This document shows, piece after piece, positions 24,299 to 28,067 of a stretch of 28,067 bases of DNA. The notes below the pieces were generated by a model, which saw only the letters and a list, made by a program, of their open reading frames with translations, searched no databases and was not told where the DNA came from. The DNA is taken from assembly GCA_030017825.1 (NCBI GenBank), contig JASEGW010000004.1, positions 1 through 28,067 of the forward strand, in the 5' to 3' direction. The DNA is from a bacterium. Its GTDB lineage: Bacteria; UBA9089; JAHJRX01. Both the position numbers and the translations under genes were made by a program. How positions within the stretch are numbered: the first letter of the stretch is position 1; the number at the start of each line of letters is the position of its first letter.

Positions 24299-26350
24299 CT
24301 AACTATACTTATGACACTTTAGCATAATGTTTTCGTATAGTTTTCTATCTTCCTTAAAAACATCTGGAATTAATTTATTGTGTATTAAAATGGCTATTAG
24401 ATTATAGACTATTTCTGGATCAAATTGAGTTCCTGAGCAATCTACTAATTCTCTTATTGCATCTTTCATAGTTAGTGAACCGCGATAGGAGCGAGGAGAA
24501 GTCATGGCATCAAAAGAATCTACTACATTTAATATGCGAGCTCCTATAGGTATTCTTTTTCCTTGTATTCCTTCAGGATAACCTTTGCCATCCATTCTTT
24601 CATGATGATACAAAACAATAGGTTGTTCTTCGGATAATATTGTAATGGGATGAATAATGTTTACTCCATAAATAGAGTGCATGTGAATAATTTTAGCTTC
24701 TGCTTCGGTCAAAGCTCCTTTTTTTAGCAAAATAGTATCGCTAATACCAATTTTCCCAATGTCATGCAATAAACCAGCAGTTTTAATTATTTCTGATTGA
24801 GTTTCTGAAAGATTCAATTCTTTGGCTACTAAATAAGATAATTTAGATACGTTAACTGAATGCTCTTTTGTATAAGGATCCTTAGCTTCTAATGCTACAA
24901 TTAATGCTCTTAAGGATTCAATGTAAATCTCTTTGGTATCTTGAGTGATGTCTAATATCCTTTCTTGCAAATCAACAATTTCCGATTCTTTAAATTCCAT
25001 TCTATTACGGGCAACAATAATATCTTTAAATAATAAAACTTTATTTTTCTCTTCATCTTTGGCTACACTTACTGCTCTTTGAGCATTTTCAATTAAGAAT
25101 TTTGGAGCTTTTGCTCCATCTTCCATTACAGAAGATACTCCTATGCTTAAAGTAAGTTTGACGGTATTATCTTTATCTGAAAAAGTATGATATTCAATCT
25201 TTCTTCGCAGTTTTTCAGCTACAATCAATGCACATTGATAATTGGTATTGGGTAATAGAATTATGAACTTTTCACCCCCAAAACGAGCAATAATATCACT
25301 TTTGCGACAACTACTTATAATGCAATCAGCTATATCCCTTAATACTTTATCTCCAAAGCTAAAACTAAACTCTTGATTTACTTTTTTAAAATTGTCCATA
25401 TCTATTATTAAGCATGATAAATCTGTAAAATACCTCTTTGTTCGCTCAAATTCTACATTTAGTAAATTTAAAAATTGAGTATAATTTAATACTCCTGTTA
25501 AGCTATCTGTGGTGGCAGCTTTTATTAATTCCTCAGTTCTCTTTTTGCTTTCTTTAGCAAGTTTCTTTACTGCTGAAATATTAGTAATGGTGCAAAAACT
25601 ACCGTTAATTCTATTTTTGTTTTCAATAAAAGGAACATGGCTTAAAGCTACAGCAACCTTCTTTTTCTGGTAAGAAAGATTAACTTCATAAAAACACTTT
25701 TTACCTTGTTCTACTAAAGTTATTTTCTTTTCAAAAGAGTTTAATTCTCTTTTGTCAATAAACTCAAAGATTTCTTTGTTTAGGATATCCTCCTCATTAC
25801 AATTCAGCATTTCGCATGTTCTCTTATTGGCAAAAACAACTCTTCTCTTATGGTCTAAAGCAATAACCCCCTCATTCATATTTTCTAATAAAGTTTTATA
25901 AATATGTTCAGTTCCTTTTCTAAATAAAGCACCCAAGGAGATTTTTTTTTCTTTTAAGAAACCTTCCTTGGCTCCCTCTTTTATTAAAATAGCATCTACA
26001 ATCTGATTTAATATACTACCATCTAAAATTTCATCTTTACTAATAAAATTTATTGCTCCACTTTGAAAATAATCAGAAGCTACTTTTTCTTCTCTATAGT
26101 TGCTAAGAATTATTACTGGTATTTTTTGATGATGGTTTTTAATTTTTTTTAACAGCTCTAAACTATTTATGTCCGAAACACTATAATCAACTAAAATACA
26201 GTCATAATTATCTTTTTTAAGATAAGTTAAAGCTTTTTCAGCAGAATTAGCACTTATTAATACAAAGTTTCGACCATCTACCTCTAAAATTCTCTGCAAC
26301 ATTAAAACATCGGCATAATTATTTTCTACATATAAAATCTTAATTTCCAT
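24299..26350 (-). CDS. Receiver-PAS-GGDEF(degenerate)-HD-GYP response regulator
   Basis: This 683-residue cytoplasmic protein starts with a receiver domain (1-115; phospho-acceptor D55, S83, K105). A PAS domain follows at about 148-262, then a GGDEF domain (280-442) and an HD-GYP domain (475-660). The HD-GYP part is intact: H497, HD at 529-530 (LLHDIGKIG), HHERMDGKGYP at 582-592. It should hydrolyse cyclic di-GMP. The GGDEF signature reads GGEKF (358-362), with Lys replacing the essential fourth-position Glu, and the FKKVNQEFSFSFGD segment lacks the usual Asp and Gly-His. The inhibitory RxxD site (R349-D352) and guanine-contacting N325 and D334 are kept, so the domain may bind cyclic di-GMP or GTP as a sensor. 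A histidine kinase gene lies 104 bases upstream and is the likely partner. Confidence 0.93.
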   Translation of the reverse strand: MEIKILYVENNYADVLMLQRILEVDGRNFVLISANSAEKALTYLKKDNYDCILVDYSVSDINSLELLKKIKNHHQKIPVIILSNYREEKVASDYFQSGAINFISKDEILDGSILNQIVDAILIKEGAKEGFLKEKKISLGALFRKGTEHIYKTLLENMNEGVIALDHKRRVVFANKRTCEMLNCNEEDILNKEIFEFIDKRELNSFEKKITLVEQGKKCFYEVNLSYQKKKVAVALSHVPFIENKNRINGSFCTITNISAVKKLAKESKKRTEELIKAATTDSLTGVLNYTQFLNLLNVEFERTKRYFTDLSCLIIDMDNFKKVNQEFSFSFGDKVLRDIADCIISSCRKSDIIARFGGEKFIILLPNTNYQCALIVAEKLRRKIEYHTFSDKDNTVKLTLSIGVSSVMEDGAKAPKFLIENAQRAVSVAKDEEKNKVLLFKDIIVARNRMEFKESEIVDLQERILDITQDTKEIYIESLRALIVALEAKDPYTKEHSVNVSKLSYLVAKELNLSETQSEIIKTAGLLHDIGKIGISDTILLKKGALTEAEAKIIHMHSIYGVNIIHPITILSEEQPIVLYHHERMDGKGYPEGIQGKRIPIGARILNVVDSFDAMTSPRSYRGSLTMKDAIRELVDCSGTQFDPEIVYNLIAILIHNKLIPDVFKEDRKLYENIMLKCHKYS

Positions 26351-26410
26351 AACTAACCTTTAATTTAAAAACACCAATTCTCGACTCCAAAAACTTTTAA
26401 TTTCAGAATT

Positions 26411-26430
26411 TTATGATCCCTTATGATCCC
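26411..26430. repeat. Perfect 10-bp tandem repeat upstream of the HD-GYP regulator
   Basis: TTATGATCCC occurs twice in immediate succession (26411-26420 and 26421-26430). It lies about 61 to 80 bases upstream of the regulator's start codon, in the 104-bp gap after the histidine kinase gene. The spacing of one helical turn between identical half-sites is what a dimeric DNA-binding protein could use. Slippage is the alternative. Confidence 0.9.
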
Positions 26431-26454
26431 TATTGTTTAATTGCAGTATTTGGG

Positions 26455-27615
26455 CTAACTTTTTTTATGGGGTAAAGTGAAATAAAAAGTACTACCTTCG
26501 TTAATCTTAGACTCTAGCCAAATATTACCTTTATGTTTATTTATAATTTTTTTACAAATAGTTAAACCAGCTCCGTTATCTTCATGATTACTCTCTGGAT
26601 TTAATCTTTGAAATATATGAAATACTTTTTCATAATAAAGGTCTCTAATTCCTACGCCGTTATCTTTTACATAGACAGTTAAAGCATCTTTCCCATTTAT
26701 GCTTCCGATCTCTAAATTTATTTCTTTCTTATCATTAAACTTGATACCATTTGTAATAAGATTAGACAGAACTTTCTTAATCATTGCAGGGTTACCATAT
26801 GCTTTGGTATCAATATTATTATAAGATATATTTAGCTTTTTTTTATTGGTAAGCTCTTTTATATCCAACAAAGAATTATCAATAATTTCTCTTAAACTAA
26901 ACTCTTCATAAGAATATTCTTCGCTACTTAACTTAGCTAATTCCCATAAGATAGATATTCTAATTTTCATCTTTTGGGTTGCTTCAATTAATATTTTAAG
27001 ATATTCTTTCCCTTTCTTATCCATGAGATGTTCATAGTCATCATATAAAAATTTACTAAAAGCTTCAATGCTTCGCAATGGTTCTTTTAAGTCATGAGAG
27101 GTTATATAGACAAATTCATTAAATTCCTTATTAACTTCTTCTAATTTATTAGTAATTCCACTTATATTATTTGTTAGCATCTTCAAAGCTTTATTTTTTT
27201 CTTCTATAGTGAATTTTAAATCTTCTTGAGAACTTACTATAGATTTTTCTTTTTCTTCTATTTCTTTTAATTTTTCCAAAACCTCACTAGGTATATAATT
27301 GTATAAATCAATTAAGCTATCTAATTCATTTAAACTATCTTTTTTTGTAAGCCTTTCATAAAGTAATTTATATGCTTTATTGATAGGCAATAACAACTTT
27401 CTTTTTAAATAAAAATAAAATAATATTAAGAAAAGTAAAATTACTACTAATACAAAAATTACAAGAAGCAAACTATCCTGAAAGGATACTTTACATTTTT
27501 TTGCTATATAGAAAAGAATTATACTTGCTGCAGTTCCTAGCAATAATCCATTTCTAATAAAACTAGTTAAAATTTGTTTTCTTAGATTAGGAATCATGGG
27601 TCTACAAAGTAGCAT
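26455..27615 (-). CDS. Membrane sensor histidine kinase
   Basis: This 386-residue kinase has two membrane spans (about 20-38 and 48-70) separated by only about 10 residues, a cytoplasmic coiled coil (about 110-165), then HisKA and HATPase domains. The phospho-acceptor is H174 in YITSHDLKEPLRSI, the H-box form also seen in phytochrome-type kinases. The N box has N285 and N289, G1 is DNGVGI (318-323), FQRL lies near 335, and G2 is GAGL (348-351), so the catalytic core is complete. The tiny outside loop suggests it senses a membrane or cytoplasmic signal or takes input from the Cys-rich protein encoded just upstream, which it overlaps by 14 bases. M1 is preferred over M7 because an AGTAGG lies upstream of M1 only. 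The probable target is the adjacent receiver-HD-GYP protein. Confidence 0.92.
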   Translation of the reverse strand: MLLCRPMIPNLRKQILTSFIRNGLLLGTAASIILFYIAKKCKVSFQDSLLLVIFVLVVILLFLILFYFYLKRKLLLPINKAYKLLYERLTKKDSLNELDSLIDLYNYIPSEVLEKLKEIEEKEKSIVSSQEDLKFTIEEKNKALKMLTNNISGITNKLEEVNKEFNEFVYITSHDLKEPLRSIEAFSKFLYDDYEHLMDKKGKEYLKILIEATQKMKIRISILWELAKLSSEEYSYEEFSLREIIDNSLLDIKELTNKKKLNISYNNIDTKAYGNPAMIKKVLSNLITNGIKFNDKKEINLEIGSINGKDALTVYVKDNGVGIRDLYYEKVFHIFQRLNPESNHEDNGAGLTICKKIINKHKGNIWLESKINEGSTFYFTLPHKKS

Positions 27616-27985
27616 AAATAATTATACCTACTAGAACACAAACCACTATTAGTAAAATGAATTTTAAAAATCCTTCTATAGTTTTAATGCCTGAAACTTT
27701 ACCAAAAAATGGTAATTTATAAACCTTTTTTGTTTTCTTTAGGTTTTTTTCTAAAGTTTCCAAATCTAATATATCTACTTTCTCTTTAATGTTTTCTATT
27801 TTCTTTAAATCTTTTCGATACTTTTTATGTTCTTCTGGTAACATCCATTCAATCCGGGGCATATAGTCTTCGCACCACGTATCATCATTAAGCTTCTTTT
27901 TCCAAATCAGTTGATTTTTAGCTAAACATTGACCAACATAAGTGATAATTAACTTAAGAAATCCACATTTTGAACAATTAGCCAT
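27602..27985 (-). CDS. Small Cys-cluster protein with C-terminal membrane anchor
   Basis: This 127-residue protein has an N-terminal CxxC plus two further cysteines (C4, C7, C20, C38; NCSKC and TWCEDYMPR) that could bind one zinc or an iron-sulfur cluster. A charged helical middle (about 48-88) follows, then one hydrophobic span at about 105-125 with almost no tail. The N-terminus would face the cytoplasm. I do not recognise the family. An AGGAG site 8 bases before ATG gives a firm start. The end overlaps the histidine kinase gene by 14 bases, so the two are translationally coupled, and this protein may be a metal- or redox-responsive accessory of the kinase. That role is inference from position only. 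Confidence 0.75.
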   Translation of the reverse strand: MANCSKCGFLKLIITYVGQCLAKNQLIWKKKLNDDTWCEDYMPRIEWMLPEEHKKYRKDLKKIENIKEKVDILDLETLEKNLKKTKKVYKLPFFGKVSGIKTIEGFLKFILLIVVCVLVGIIIYATL

Positions 27986-28067
27986 TTTTTCTCCTATAAA
28001 ATAGTATTTAATCTGAGTTCGATTTAAATATAAGTTTAAGGATTAATATTTTTGAGCATTAATTGAA

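Noticed and set aside
28005..28030. TTCGA-containing sequence as a tRNA T-arm
   Set aside because: No acceptor or anticodon stem can be built around it, and no CCA-proximal pairing is present. No other tRNA candidate was found.

Overview
This is an AT-rich (roughly 30% G+C by eye), gene-dense stretch of chromosome. Every credible gene lies on the minus strand, so transcription runs from high to low coordinates. The organism looks bacterial: there is a histidine kinase, a receiver-PAS-GGDEF-HD-GYP protein, an AzgA-type purine permease, and long trains of overlapping genes with AAGGAGG-type ribosome binding sites. One gene is of archaeal character, an O-phosphoseryl-tRNA synthetase (SepRS). The combination points to an uncultivated candidate phylum rather than a model lineage, but I cannot name the phylum from this window.

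Region 1 (27985 to 24299) is a signalling block: a small Cys-rich single-span membrane protein, a two-span membrane histidine kinase that overlaps it, then a receiver-PAS-GGDEF-HD-GYP protein. The GGDEF signature is altered (GGEKF), while the inhibitory RxxD site and the HD-GYP motif are intact, so the protein probably degrades or senses cyclic di-GMP rather than making it.

Region 2 (24195 to 22273) is the most unusual gene in the window. It is a single 640-residue frame in which an archaeal ThrRS-type editing domain (residues 1 to about 137) replaces the usual N-terminal segment of SepRS and is followed by a complete SepRS catalytic and C-terminal region. SepRS charges tRNA(Cys) with phosphoserine, and SepCysS converts this to Cys-tRNA(Cys). 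A fused proofreading domain whose archaeal relatives remove serine from tRNA suggests a way to clear Ser-tRNA(Cys). SepCysS is not in the window.

Region 3 (21953 to 1986) is a surface polysaccharide or glycolipid cluster. It holds five family 2 glycosyltransferases, five polytopic GT-C-type or GT-C-like proteins, two UPF0104 (lysylphosphatidylglycerol synthase TM-like) proteins, a dTDP-rhamnose 4-epimerase-like dehydrogenase, a radical SAM/SPASM enzyme, an exported polysaccharide deacetylase, and a Gfo/Idh/MocA dehydrogenase with a DegT/DnrJ aminotransferase for amino-sugar synthesis. The likely logic is that GT2 enzymes load sugars on polyprenyl phosphate, GT-C enzymes transfer them on the far side of the membrane, and the deacetylase trims the product. 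One GT2 plus GT-C pair is a tandem duplication.

Region 4 (2002 to 207) is a pseudo-receiver/coiled-coil protein that overlaps the last polysaccharide gene, followed at once by an AzgA/GhxP-type purine permease. No tRNA, rRNA, CRISPR array or insertion sequence was recognised.
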